Assembly (NCBI GenBank): GCA_030435675.1
Contig: CM059621.1
Location: 8,494,001-8,558,000, forward strand
DNA length: 64,000 nt
From: Steinernema hermaphroditum
Lineage: Eukaryota > Nematoda > Chromadorea > Rhabditida > Steinernematidae
Direction of reading: 5' to 3'
Positions 53,001-64,000 of the stretch are shown one piece after another (the first letter of the stretch is position 1; each line of letters opens with the position of its first letter). Under the pieces are notes generated by a model, which saw nothing but the letters and a program-made list of their open reading frames with translations, was not told where the DNA came from and ran no database searches. The translations under genes were made by a program, and so were the position numbers.

Positions 53001-56000
53001 ACTCCGGGAAGCCCTGGAGACTGCGGCGCTCCTCTAGAATGCATGCTAATCGCGGATGTAATGGCTTTGTTTGTGGGAGGCCGCGGACCCTCTCTTAATC
53101 CGCCTGAATTATGAATTCGCGCCCTTTCGAGGGTCGACGCACTCAATGGGAGAGAGGACACTCCTCGGAGTGGACGCTGGTCCCTTTAGGGATGCTCGCT
53201 TGTTTTGTGGCCTGAAATGGAGTCGTTTGGCCTTTTTGGTTTTTGTTCGCTTCTTGCTCCTCTTTGCCTAAACTCTGGAAGAAAGTATATTTCACAGAAG
53301 TTCGATGTTTTTCTGAAAGTGCAAAAGATTGGAAATTGTAGAGTGAAGTGCGGAGACCTTTCGTCGGAGTTGCACGGAAAGTGCATTCTAGAGCTGTTTG
53401 TAGAAGTTTTCTCCTGGAAGGTTCCAAATGAGCATCTCCTTTCCGTGCCAGACGGTGACTCAGGGGGTTCCTAACCTTTTTGTTCCCCACAATAGGCCTC
53501 TCTTTGAACCCTCCTGAAGGTGTGTCTGGTCTTCCCATTCATGCACCTTTTTTCTCTCAGATCCCCGTGATCGTTAGTCCGCTAACTTCGGGGCAAAAAG
53601 CGCACGTTGGCGCTTATCTCACTCACTTCTCGAAAGCGCCATCAATCAATTACGGTATCCGTCGACGACTTTTTTGTCTCCTTTCCGCCCGGAGCGTTCG
53701 TGCGCGACGTTTCCATTTCTCGCTCGCCCGATTCCGCAATCAATCATCCGACGTCGCCAGATGGCGACGCGCTTCGGATTAATTACCGCCGGATCCTCGA
53801 GGCCCTTTGGAGGCCGTCGTGTGGGTGGACAGGCCGAATGTTTGCTTTTGGAGACAGACTTGATCTCCTGCTCTTCCTTTAGACCTCAGGGAAGCCTGAA
53901 AGGAAGCAGCGTCATCGTCTGTTATTTCCCCCGGAAGACTCGGTTCCGGACCCTGAGGATCGTGCTTCCCTTCTCCTGTAAACAGCATCCTCGAGACGGA
54001 GACCAGCTCCTGATGGCTCGGAAGTGGCCGCGCATCGTCGTAATCTCAGATCCGCACACCTGTCGTCCTCGAGGGGATGGATGTCCAGAGTGGCCGGCCA
54101 GCCCTTCTTCTAAGCCCCGCGGCGGCAACTGGCCCTCCGAAATATCAAAGCCAAATATTTGCGCTGTCGCGCACCTGTCGGTATCTCTTGTTCAACGAGC
54201 GCATCCAGCGGATTCCCGCCGCCCTAAGCGCTTCTGTAAGCGCTCTGAAAGTGAAACTCCGATCGCGGCGAGTTACACAAAAACGCTCTTCGGTCGTCCG
54301 ATCACGACGCGTCTTCGACATTTACAGCTGTTCCGTGCCACTTTGTACTTTTTGCCCCGAGTAGACGCCCCTAAGCTCGGTCTTCTCCCCCTTTTTCTTC
54401 ACTGTTTTTCATTTCCGCCAAAGACACCCCAATTACTTCCCGTTTTTCCGCGCGTCCTAAGTGGAATTCGTGTCAAGAAGTCGTGCCCCCTTCCTTTCGA
54501 TGACATCTCCTTCGACGACGACGTTGCCGTCTTCCGGCGGCCCTTCTCATCGCCAATTCCTCCGCGGGTCGAGGAACGCATTTGGGCGAACTGAGGCGGC
54601 GATTCCCCCAATAATCGCGTCTTTTGTGTTTCCAACCTCTTCTCGTCGGGAGCGCCGCGTGACGTCGCCGTCTTCTGCCGTGGCGACGAAGACGACGCCG
54701 GCTCCGGTAGCGCCTCGGAGGCCATAAAGTGGCCGCTTTTTAAAGGCGCCTCTGCCGTGAAGCGTCGAAAAAGGGCTTTTGATTTATTGTGTGTTGTGAT
54801 ATCAGCGCCTCGGACGTCATCGGAGTCGGCGCCTTCGGTGTCGACCGGTTCCGCGCCCTGATTCCCTCCGGCGACACGCGTTCCTACATCTTAATCTGTG
54901 CTCCCTTCGCGCATCGCCCCAGGGCCACCCTCAAAGGTTCAGGTGGCCCGAGGCCCGGGCCCTGCCCAGTTCCATTGTTCGGCGCCTCGACGGCCTCCGA
55001 TCGCTTATCGCCCCTCGGAGCGCTCGTAAACTTCTTGCGTCAGGACAACACAACTCTGCATAGTCAGAAGGTGACGGATTAAGTCACCTCCGTCGGCGTC
55101 GTCTCGATGCCGTCTTAAGCGGCTCCGGTCCGGCGGACTCCTCCGATGACATCCCCTGTGATCCAGAAGCCCCTCGGAGTCTTCGGAGTCTTCGGCGGTG
55201 CCTGTGCACCCCTATGCCCCATGGGTCGTAAAAGAATTTCCCGAGCAAAGGTCGCCTACAAAGAGCACCGTAGCCCGGGACTACGGTGGTTATTCATTTT
55301 ATTTACGCATAAACATCCGTGCGTGGAGTAATCGACGAGTTCCGCCGGATTACGTCTCCCCTCGGCTGCTGATAAGGGAACAAAGCGAGCGATTTGCAAA
55401 AAAGAGACCTCTTTCAATCTGCGCCGCGGGGAGGACTGGTTCTCCGCTCGGGACGCAAATTGCGCCTCGGTCTAATTAGCACTTTACGTGTGAATCCGAG
55501 CTGTCTTCTGGCTCCCACTTCCGCGTCCTGTGCAGATCTGTGCACTTTTCCAGATAAGCCTTCGGAGGATTCGGACCCTCCGGCCCACATGCCGCTTCCC
55601 AATTGGCGTCGTTAGAGAGCGCTGCCCTAATGACACCTTTCGGGACTCTCGGAAATTATCGCTCTACATACAGTCCCTCCCACGTTAGAATCTGAGGGCG
55701 GTGCCCGGGAACGGCAAAGTGCACCGACGCCTCGTCGTCATCATCCCTAATCCCCCCAGAAGGCCCTGTTGACTTGTTCGCTGTCGGTGGGCCTGTTTTT
55801 CCATTAGTTCAATTACCGCCACTGGTTATCACCGTTTTGTTTTCGCGCGCGCCTTCTGCCGCCGTCAAAACAAACGGATCCTTCACTTCCCGAGATTAGA
55901 TCGCCACAAAAACGGTCTTCCGATTGGCGATTACCCGACGGACTCATTTACTCGAAGTGTCCTCCTCCTCATCTAATCCGTTTTTGCCTAATAAGCGCCC

Positions 56001-57862
56001 ACGGAGTGCTCCCCTCTGACCTCTCATCGCCGACTAATTGGCGCCGTTTGACGTAAACGCGATTTTGGAAACGACCACTTTTCCCCGAAAAGCTCCCGTT
56101 ATGCGTGCGCATAACGCGTTTCTCACCTTTTTTGGATGGGAATCCGGGAGCGTTTCGCTGGAAAACGCCGAGTTCCTCCTCCGACCTCACAGCCATCGAT
56201 CTCCTCCAATCGGCCGATCGCATCGCCTCTAATCGCCTCCTCGATCGCTATCGCGTCATGCCCTTCCTCGTCCTCCTTCTCACCTTTTGGCGCCCTTCGC
56301 GTCGTCTCTGCCATTTGCATATTGCGCTGGCTAGCCGCCAGCCGCCGATCGATCGACGGTGTTGTTGACCAGTGGCCATCCGATCGGCCCCTTTTCGCGG
56401 AGACACCTGTTGCAATCGGATCTCGGAGCGCTTCTCCAGTCGTCCCTCCTCGGCCCCACCTCGATCTCTTCTCCGGTCCCTCGGCTCTCCTCGGGACGCT
56501 CCTGATCGGTGCGTTCGTTTTTTCTCTCTTTTGTGTACAAAGAAGTGCCGTGTGTGTGGGAAAAGCGATCGGAGAGCGCTGATATCGCGCGAATCCCCCT
56601 CGAGAGCTCCCATTCTCTCCCAAAATCACTTTTTCGATCACCCTTCGCGCGTTCCATCGGCCCGTCTTCGACCTTCGGCGTCGAGGATTAACTCCGTATT
56701 TTTCGGGTTGTTTTATGACCCACGGATTACGGTGATTCCCCATCGTTTGCCTAATCCTATTAGGCGCTAATCCCACGGCCACTTTGAGCCCGGCCCTAAA
56801 ACGATCAGCTGTGTTTTGGAGAACTTCGCGGTGATAAGTCTTCGCGAGGCGCCGCGGAAGAGGCGACGCGGCGATTCCGGGGAGCAGAGGGCACCTTATC
56901 AAGATCGACATTCATTTTTGGGTGGCCCCAGCAGGCGAGCGAGGTGGAGCGAAGCGCCGCGGCGATGAAGAGTGTTTACTTTGGTTCGCCGGCTGGGGGC
57001 CGCAGCCGCTGAGTAACCGATTGCTCTTGATCTTCCCCCTCCGGTCCTCTCCGCTCGAAGGGGAAGTACCGCGCCGACCGAATTTCTTCCGTGACTAATC
57101 GATGCACTCTAGGGGTTCAGACGCCGCGACGCTCCGCTCCTCAGAGGCCGATTTCGCAATTCTGGGGTCAGAAGGTCGACGCCTTCTTCTGCTCTGCTTT
57201 CTCCAGCGGAACCTCTCTCACCGCAGCGCTTATCTCCATGCCCCATCGGCGCCTCCTTGCACGCATAATCGAGTCAGATTTTTTGCAGAACGCCTTGTAA
57301 TCCGATTACCAACTTCTCTCCCAAATGCGCAAAATCGACTGTTTTCCGCTGTTTACGCGTGTTCTCTTTGTTTGCGGAGGTGGCTAGTCACGGGGAAGTA
57401 CTTGACGTTGGCCCCCTCCGTGCACTTATAGCCCCTTCTTAGGGACCGTTTCCATGTTTACGGCAATAATGTAGTCTGACGGGGACGTCTTCTGAAGATC
57501 TCCTCGAAGATCTTCCGTCAAAACTTTCCGATTTATGGTTGCGCGCATCTGTCGCGGCGGGATCCGCGTGTCTTAGCTCGTTAAACGTGTCGGGCGCGTT
57601 GGACGATGACTCAACGTCGACCCTCGGAGGCCCAGGACCGTTCCGTGCAACCCTAAAACCGAGCGAATCTTCAGGTTTGTGGTGGAGCGCCCGCCAAGAT
57701 CCCGCTTCTAAGTGTGTTGTGTGTCGCCGTCAGCTGGATGAAGACTCCTCCGCCGTCCTGACTCCCCTCCGCGAAACGATAAGCCCCCCGACCCCGAATA
57801 CGATCTCCACTACGAACCACTGCGAATCCCCCTGCATTCTCCCCTACCGTAACCCACCGAAG
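50010..57862. other. 7.8-kb gene desert, possible intron or regulatory region
   Basis: No exon with a recognisable domain was found. Frames of 60-306 codons occur on both strands and overlap each other, which fits GC-rich noncoding sequence. The frame leading into the PP2A B'' start is open from 57539, and an acceptor (CTTCAG near 57674) would allow an upstream exon to join at that point. In such a compact region this gap is unusual and may be a long intron of the PP2A B'' gene or an enhancer-rich interval. Confidence 0.4.
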
Positions 57863-60688
57863 ATGACCGCCGTGGCCGTGCCCCAGCAAGTGGTGCCTCC
57901 GACGGCGAGCCTCGATGAGGAGTTCGACCCGATCCTCGAGGAGTTCGAGGAGTCGGCGGAGCAGTTCCGCCTCTACGTGGAAGGGCACCGCCGCTGGAAG
58001 AGCCTCGGGCGCTTCCCTCTGGTCGTCGCCGAAGACGAGGACGAGGAAGCGGTGCCCGGTTGCACCCTGAAGCCCTCCTCCGTCGTCTCGGAGCTCGGAG
58101 CGGACTCGGAGACGCACTCTGAGGACGACTCTGTCTGCTCCTCCTCCTCGAGCGGCATCGGCTCATCCGTCTCGACGACGCCGACCTCCGAAGGCACGCC
58201 TGCCTACGGCTGGAAGGATCCCAACGACCCGCAGCCCTCAACGCCGCAAAGGCCGACGAAGACGACACTGAATACGACGGCGCCATGGAAGCGAAAGACC
58301 GAAGTGGCCGTCACCCCGACCCCGAAGGCGTCAAAATCGAAGAAGTCGAAGGCGAAGAAGCCGGTCGAGTTGCCGGCTTCGCCAAAGAAGACGCAGAAGA
58401 CGATGCCGAGGCCGCCCGACGCCGTCTCTTCCGACTGTCTTCTCCTTTTTCGGAAGCAGCGGAAGGCGCTGAAGAAGGCCGAAGGCGCCGAGGAGACCCC
58501 GAAGCCGAAGCCCCGTAGAAGGAGCGGCTCGATCTCCCGCTTCTTCGAGTCGTTCGTCCGGAAGGTCTTCGACGGCCAGACGCACCGAAGCCACCGTACA
58601 GCGTCGACCAACTCGCCGCCCGAGGTAATGATCGTCGCGGCGCGTCCGATTTCCGCCTAGACTTGCGATTCGCCCGAGGCGAAAGCGATTGCGATCGATC
58701 CGCTTCGATCGCCTTCCGCCGCTCTCCCCTAATTATAATGTTTTCCCTTGTCGCGCAACTGCTGCGCGGCTTCCTCGTCCCGCAGAATCGCTCCTTCTAC
58801 GGCGACCTCCCTGTAGAAGGACGAAAGTCACTGCTTCTTCTGGTAGCTCCTCTAACTCAGCACTAACCCTCCCCTCATAGACCCTCGCGGATCTGACGTT
58901 CTCTGTTTAGAACCACTCATGGAACTCACATCAAAATGATGTGGCGACGACGGAGTCGAATCTCCTGAAGGTTCTCGAGACGACGCCGACTCCCCGGGCG
59001 CCCATCGAGAAGGACTTCGGACCCATCAAGCTCCAGGCGCCTCCGCTCGCCAGCAAGGCCGCCCTCCAGAAGGTCGACTCCGTGGAGGCGTCTCTCAGAG
59101 ACCCAAAGGTCACCCAGATCGCCGGGAAGCTCGCCAACATCCCCAGATTCCACTTCCCACAGGGAAAACCGATTCCGCGCTCAGAAAACGACGCCGCGCT
59201 CCGAAGGGCGCAGCAGGCCTTCTCGGCGCTCCCCTCCGGCGCCGCCCTGAAGTCCGGCGACCTCTCCGAGGTATGCCAGGCGATCAACGTGCCGCTCTAC
59301 TGGAAACGGCCCCTCTTCGACGCCATTGCCCGGGCCGCCGGTCACCCACACTACTCCGCCTTCGACGACGAACTCCCCCCGATCTCCTTCGCCCACTTCG
59401 CCACCTTCTGGAGAGAGTAAGTGCCCGTGCTTCGACGATCCTCCACCATCGGCCTTCAGGATGACGGCGAAAGCGAACGACGAGGCGAGCCGCTTCGTCT
59501 TCACGCTGGCCGCCGGCGACTGCAGCAAGTTCTCTTCGTCGACCGTGCGGAGCTACCTGGTGCACGATGACTTCACGTCGATGGTCAAGGACCTCATCGA
59601 CACGCACCCGGGACTCAGCTTCCTCGCCGACACGCCCGTCTTCCATCGCTCCTACATCGACACCGTAATTGCGCGCGTCTTCTGGACGGTGAATCGGTCC
59701 TGGAGCGGCCGCATCACCGCCGCCGAAGTCCGCAAGTCCAACCTCCTCGAGGTTCGTTGACCCTCACGCGCACTCCTGACCCGGAATCTTTCAGACGATC
59801 CGCGAGATCGAGCAGACCTCGGATATCAACAAGATCACCGACTTCTTCAGCTACGAGCACTTCTACGTCATTTACTGCAAGTTCTGGGACCTGGATCAGG
59901 ACCACGACATGGTGATCAGCCGCGAGGACATGCGGGGCTACTCCTCCGGAGGCCTCACCGGCCGCATCATCGACCGTATCTTTTCGGGCGCCGTCACTCG
60001 AGGCATCAGTGCGCGTCTCGGCGCCCCGCGGCAGCCCCTGCAGACGATCGGCTTCTCCGACTTCGTCGCCTTCATCCTGGCCGAGGAAGACAAGCGGAAC
60101 CCCACCAGCATCGAGTACTGGTTCCGCTGCCTCGACCTCGACGGCGACGGCGTCATCTCCCTCTACGAAATGCAGTACTTCTACGACGACCTCGAGTCCA
60201 AGATGCTCCACGCCGGCTACGAGACGATGAGCTTCGACGACGTCGTCTGCAACGTAGGTGCACCCTCGGCGCCTCTCCTCATTGTGCATTTGCAGCTTCT
60301 GGATCTCGTATCGCCCGCGGAGCCGAACCGTGTCACGCTGAGGGACCTGAAGAAGTGCGGCCTCGCACATCGCTTCATCAATACGTTCGTCAACATGAAC
60401 AAGTACTGCGAGCAGGAGAGCTCCGAGGGCGAACGCGCCTACCTCCAGGTACGGTATTCCCCGTCACTGCCCCAGGTCATCGCGTCCGTTTCAGAACGAA
60501 GACCGCGAGATCTCCGACTGGGACCGCTTCTGCGCCGTCGAGTACGAACTCCAGATCTCGAAGGACGACTACGACGACGAGGAGCACGACAGCGACAACA
60601 TCAACATGTAAGTATCGTAGCCCCGTCCCCCCGCTCATATTGACCCAGAACGCTTTACAGCGACCTTAATGAAGATGATGAAGAATGA
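57863..60688 (+). CDS. PPP2R3: Serine/threonine protein phosphatase 2A regulatory subunit B'' (PPP2R3-like)
   Basis: B'' subunits bind the PP2A scaffold and catalytic core, give it substrate choice and respond to calcium through EF-hands. Exons are 57863-58624, 58911-59416, 59460-59751, 59795-60253, 60296-60448, 60495-60607 and 60661-60688, giving 770 aa. The first exon is a disordered Ser/Lys-rich extension (SSSSSGIGSSVSTTPTSEG, a basic RRRSGSISRFFESFVRK). The conserved core starts at IPRFHFPQGKPIPRSEN and includes NVPLYWKRPLFDA, DTHPGLSFLADTPVFH, FWTVNRSWSGRITAAEVRKS, DFFSYEHFYVIYCKFWDLD, GFSDFVAFILAEEDKRNPTS and IEYWFRCLDLDGDGVISLYE. Two EF-hand loops are intact (DLDQDHDMVISRED and DLDGDGVISLYE). 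The acidic C-terminus ends EDDEE. The methionine at 57863 is the best start seen, but the frame is open upstream and a longer isoform is possible. Confidence 0.95.
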
Positions 60689-61146
60689 AGAATCTCACAG
60701 AATGCCACCAAATTTTGTATATTTATTGTAGTCGACTCCGCGAAGACGAGAAGTGCTCAATCGATTGTTTTTGTTGTTCTCCACTTTTGTGCATAATTAA
60801 CGTGACGCCACCGTCCCAACTCCGAAACCCGTGTCTCCTCCCTCGTTCCCTCTGTTACTCTAGTCATCGGCCCCTCCCCTCACCCAAGTGTCCTTGTTTA
60901 CTTCTTCTCGCGGGAACGTCTCGCTCGAGATGAATCTGATCGTCCAGATGTATAGAGATTATGATTACGGAGATGTGATGGTGCCCAGAATGTATGACCA
61001 TGAGAAAAAGTAAAAAATAAAACAATGAACCTCAAGTGTTGACTCGTGACACAGATACCTATTCACTTTCATAATCGCATATAGATAATTTACAGAAATA
61101 CCTTATGTACATTCGGTTTTTAAAGATACCGTAATCTAATAATAAG
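60689..61146. other. Convergent 3' flanks of PP2A B'' and APC10
   Basis: The two genes converge here. An AATAAA for the plus strand lies near 61016. The motif TACCGTAATC occurs near 61128. No coding signal is seen. Confidence 0.5.
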
Positions 61147-62166
61147 TTACCGCAAAGATAGTCCGAAGCCAAAATCAGCGGACGAGGGCTTTTCAAGCCA
61201 TACCCAGTCGTCAGGCGCCGCGTATCTGCCGGTTGCCTTGAACTGACCTTGCAGAAAATCGTCTCTTCCTGCTGCGATGCCGTCCACTGGATCGTAGAGT
61301 CCCGCGCGACCAGGCCCAATGATCTTCATATGCCTATACATAGAATAGGCATTTAAAGGATGATTGAAGTCACAAGTACCGGATATGCGTATCTCGTCCG
61401 TTCTGGTGGTTCTGGATCACTTGCAGCTGCAAGGCGAAAGCTTGTGCTGGTTTCTGTGCTTGTGAGGAGTCGCGGAGATCGAGAACTTGCCATCCCATGG
61501 GCTCGTTGAAGTTGAACACCCGTCCCTCATCGAAGTCAAGGATCGATGAACCAAGCTGCACCGAGACTCTGAAGTTTAGGCATGTCAAAGGATTTAAAGG
61601 ATTTCGGCGTATCTTCCTTACTTGCTGGGAGTGTAGGACTCGTCAGTTTTGTAGTCCAAATACAGCAAGACGCAGATAATATCAGTCAGCGTTTGGAATT
61701 CGACCGTAATTTGATGCGGCTGGGGCCCGTCGCTCTGCCAATACTGATCGACGTGTTCGTCCAGAAGCTGCGATATGCCGTAGCCATCTAATGAGGAGAA
61801 CATTACATGGAATCCACAGTACACGCGTCACTCACCGATCTTACAAGAGGAGAGGGACCACACCCCAGAGAAGGTGATGTCGCGGACGTCGGTCATGTCC
61901 TCTGGTATCGCATTCACCCAGGGAATTGCCACCGTGCTGGAACTGCTCAGCAGCGTGGAGTCGTGTGCGGCGGAAGACACCATGACACCGTCAGTGTCGT
62001 CCATCTCCTCGTCTTCGATTTCTTCAACCACGGCTTCCGTTGTGATCTCGGCTTCTGTTTCTGTCTCCACCTCCACCGTGACTTCAGCATCGACTTCGGG
62101 TGGCACTTCTTGCTGGGCGTCGAGCGCTTCAGGCTGCGCGCTCACGGTTTCCTCGGAACCTTCCAT
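61147..62166 (-). CDS. ANAPC10: Anaphase-promoting complex subunit 10 (APC10/DOC1)
   Basis: APC10 is the DOC-domain subunit that helps the anaphase-promoting complex recognise destruction-box substrates. Exons on the minus strand are 62166-61836, 61787-61622, 61568-61380 and 61333-61147, giving 290 aa with consistent phases. The DOC domain is clear: FSGVWSLSSCKIDGYGISQL, DQYWQSDGPQPHQITVEFQ, LDYKTDESYTPSKVSVQLG and the hallmark VIQNHQNGRDTHIRHMKIIGP. It ends FGLSLR; most family members have a C-terminal Ile-Arg tail that docks to CDC27, here Leu-Arg. Family members are usually about 185 aa; the extra residues are mostly an acidic N-terminal extension of about 80 (VEVETETEAEITTEAVVEE). Confidence 0.95.
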
Positions 62167-62718
62167 CGCTGACTTTCTGATTTGGACGTCAAGGGAGAGC
62201 GGGAGAGGTCCGACCGAGAGGCAACCGCCAAATTATCGCTGTGATGTGGGAGGGTGCAGGGGACTCGCCTCGAGACCCACACTTCGTTTTCTCCATTGTC
62301 GCGGAAGGATTTTCTGCAGAGTGCTCGGAGACTTGTCACACTTGCATGTTTTTGTAGAAAAATCGCTTGAGTGTCAACATAGCATTAACAGCTGGAAAGT
62401 TTCTTGTTGACTTATGTTGAGTTTCATGCTTCGAACACTTCGTGCACCATTGAAGTGTGTACCGTAATTTCGGGGACTTTCCAAGTCGCGCTGCACTGTC
62501 TCGTAGACTTGGACGTGAGATGCTGCAAAATTGGCAAAGTAGACGCAGACTGTCTGGAAGCGCACATAAAAGGCGGGTGCGGAGGCCGAGCGGCCCACTT
62601 GTGGTCGCGTATCGGTTGGATCTGGTCGTCACCCGCCTGGACCCTCTCCGGAGCAACACAACCCCCACTACTCCAGCCGGAAGCTCGCCGTTTTGGAGCC
62701 GTCCCTGCCGCCCTCGCT
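62167..62718. other. Divergent intergenic region between APC10 and the MSP-domain gene
   Basis: About 550 bases between two divergent starts. A plus-strand frame is open from 62404 into the MSP gene, but the methionines at 62719 or 62749 are better starts because a hydrophobic anchor follows directly. No other feature is seen. Confidence 0.45.
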
Positions 62719-64000
62719 ATGATTCTTGCTGCTTTGGGTGATGCCCACATGAGCACCCAGATGCTCGTCGTGGGTCTTCTGTTAGGAGTCTTCCTCATCT
62801 CCGGATGTGGAAAGAAGCGACCAGCGCCGAAGCCTCAAGATGATCGCAAACACCCCCATGGAAAAAAGTCACGCAGTGGACACAAGAACGGACAGAAGAG
62901 TGGAAAGGTTAACTATTCTTATGAACAATATTTATGTGTGATGTCATTTCAGTCAAGCCGTTCCAAGTCTGCTCATTCTGGAAAGTCCGGAAAGAGCGGT
63001 AAGTCCGGAAAATCTGCAAAGTCCGGAAAGTCTGGCAAGTCCAAAAAATCGTCGAAGTCTTCGAAATCATCGAAGTCATCGAAATCCAAGTCATCGCAGA
63101 AGTCAGCTCGCAAAGGAGGAAAAAAGAGCAAGAAGGAACAGCCTGTTGCTGGCCTCCCTCCTATTGCTCCTGTGGTGGGATCTACCGACCCCAAAAACCA
63201 GAAGCCTGTCGATCCTACGCCTCAAGTTCAGGTCGCCGATAACAACAATAAGGTGGAGAAGAAGGATGAAGTAAGTCGTTTTAGTAATTGTTTCCTAACA
63301 AAGATGTTATAGGTGAGTCAGAAGATGTGCGCCACGCAGCCAAGTCAGAAGGAAGAGGGCTCTGGCGTGAAAGCAACGAAGACTGGTAAGTATCACCATA
63401 TTTGCAGTATAGTTTTTTTTGTCCTGTGTGTGCACGCTTTTGGTGGGGTTTTCAGGTGAGTTCTCCTCCAGACTGACTCCAGTGGAGATTCAGCTGTTGC
63501 CCAAGCTGTACCCGAATCTCTCTTTCTACAAACATCTGCGAGGACTTCCACGCATTGCAGAAGGTGCAATCAAGAACTACATGATATTTTATATATTTCC
63601 TTTACATGCAATATTTGTTTATCTTATGCGCCATTTTCTATTTTTGCATATCCATCGTATGATCGTCGGTCTTAACGCCATCTTTCAGATTCTTCTGCCA
63701 AGGAATTCAAAATGGAACCCGGAGAGCTGCGCTGGAGTTCTAACGGCGGCTTGCAGAAGATCACCATTTCTAACACATCCGGAAATCGTCAGGCCATCAA
63801 GGTGAAATGCTCCGACAACAATCTCTACCGAGTCAATCCGGTGTACGCCTTCGTTGAGCCAGGAAAGAATCTGAACGTCGATATTGTTCGTCAAAATGGA
63901 GGAGCGAAGGTGGACAAGATCGTCTTTGTCACTGCGAAGGCAGAACAAGCCGACACATGCCCGCAGAAGCTATTTGTACAAGGTACCACCAATCCAATGA
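62719..64000 (+). CDS. Membrane-anchored MSP-domain protein (runs off the window)
   Basis: Exons are 62719-62907, 62953-63270, 63313-63385, 63456-63563 and 63689 onward, with consistent phases. The N-terminus has one hydrophobic helix (MLVVGLLLGVFLISGCG), acting as signal anchor or signal peptide. It is followed by a very basic Lys/Ser/Gly repeat (GKSGKSGKSAKSGKSG, then KSSKSSKSSKSSKSKSS), a Pro-rich linker, and a segment SRLTPVEIQLLPKLYPNLSF. The C-terminal domain is a major sperm protein (immunoglobulin-like) fold: FKMEPGELRWSSNGG, KITISNTSGNRQAIKVKCSD, YRVNPVYAFVEPG and KIVFVTAKAEQ. MSP-domain proteins are characteristic of nematodes, where they serve in the sperm cytoskeleton, signalling or VAP-like tethering. 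The window ends inside or just after the domain. Confidence 0.88.

Noticed and set aside
53674..54594. 306-codon plus-strand frame in the gene desert
   Set aside because: Basic, domain-free composition, overlapped by equally long frames on the other strand, with no family motif and no plausible splice partner.

Overview
This is a eukaryotic window and almost certainly nematode. Genes are split by very short introns (mostly 40-50 bases, GT-AG, with TTTCAG or TTTAG acceptors). The gene set is animal and nematode-flavoured: a major-sperm-protein (MSP) domain protein, a TMC channel-like protein, a calponin-like (CLIK) repeat muscle-type protein, a Cys-loop receptor subunit and a TTBK-like kinase-fold protein. 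I cannot name the genus. No prokaryotic, viral, plasmid or CRISPR signal was seen. Gene models below were built by hand from splice sites. Where exons are listed the reading frame was followed across every junction, and for most genes the coding lengths sum to whole codons.

Layout. 0.3-4.0 kb (minus): a casein-kinase-1/TTBK-like protein lacking key catalytic residues, then an ASNSD1-like asparagine synthetase-domain gene. 5.2-10.7 kb (plus): cytosolic valyl-tRNA synthetase (nine exons, 913 aa) and, 154 bases behind it, a CMTR2-type cap 2'-O-methyltransferase (eight exons, 557 aa). 12.5-21.1 kb (plus): a large TMC gene with at least 20 exons, whose first intron carries a SINE-like insertion. 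21.8-23.9 kb: a doubtful small membrane ORF and an unrecognised gene with FYGETTN-like repeats. 23.9-28.8 kb: a divergent dynein light chain (minus) whose start codon lies 39 bases from that of a 1335-aa protein (plus) with a large Ser/Thr-rich tandem repeat. 29.2-30.7 kb: PCID2. 31.4-34.0 kb: a nicotinic-type receptor subunit. 34.5-36.2 kb (minus): sphingomyelin synthase family. 39.4-43.8 kb (minus): a protein joining a long PEVK-like repeat to calponin-like repeats. 48.0-50.0 kb (plus): a disordered 639-aa protein. 57.9-60.7 kb (plus): PP2A B'' regulatory subunit. 61.1-62.2 kb (minus): APC10. 62.7 kb to the end (plus): an MSP-domain protein that runs off the window.

The genes do not form one pathway. 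They are mostly independent housekeeping functions (tRNA charging, mRNA capping, mRNA export, cell-cycle ubiquitination, phosphatase targeting, sphingolipid synthesis) mixed with nerve and muscle genes. The widest gene-poor stretches (10.7-12.5, 36-39, 44-48 and 50-57.8 kb) flank the large neuronal, muscle or scaffold genes and are GC-rich without convincing exons.

Points most worth a second look: the TTBK-like predicted pseudokinase, the PEVK-plus-calponin-like architecture, the higher-order Ser/Thr minisatellite, the FYGETTN repeat gene, the SINE-like element with a 10-base target duplication, and a recurrent intronic ACCGTAATC motif that also occurs as a perfect hairpin.
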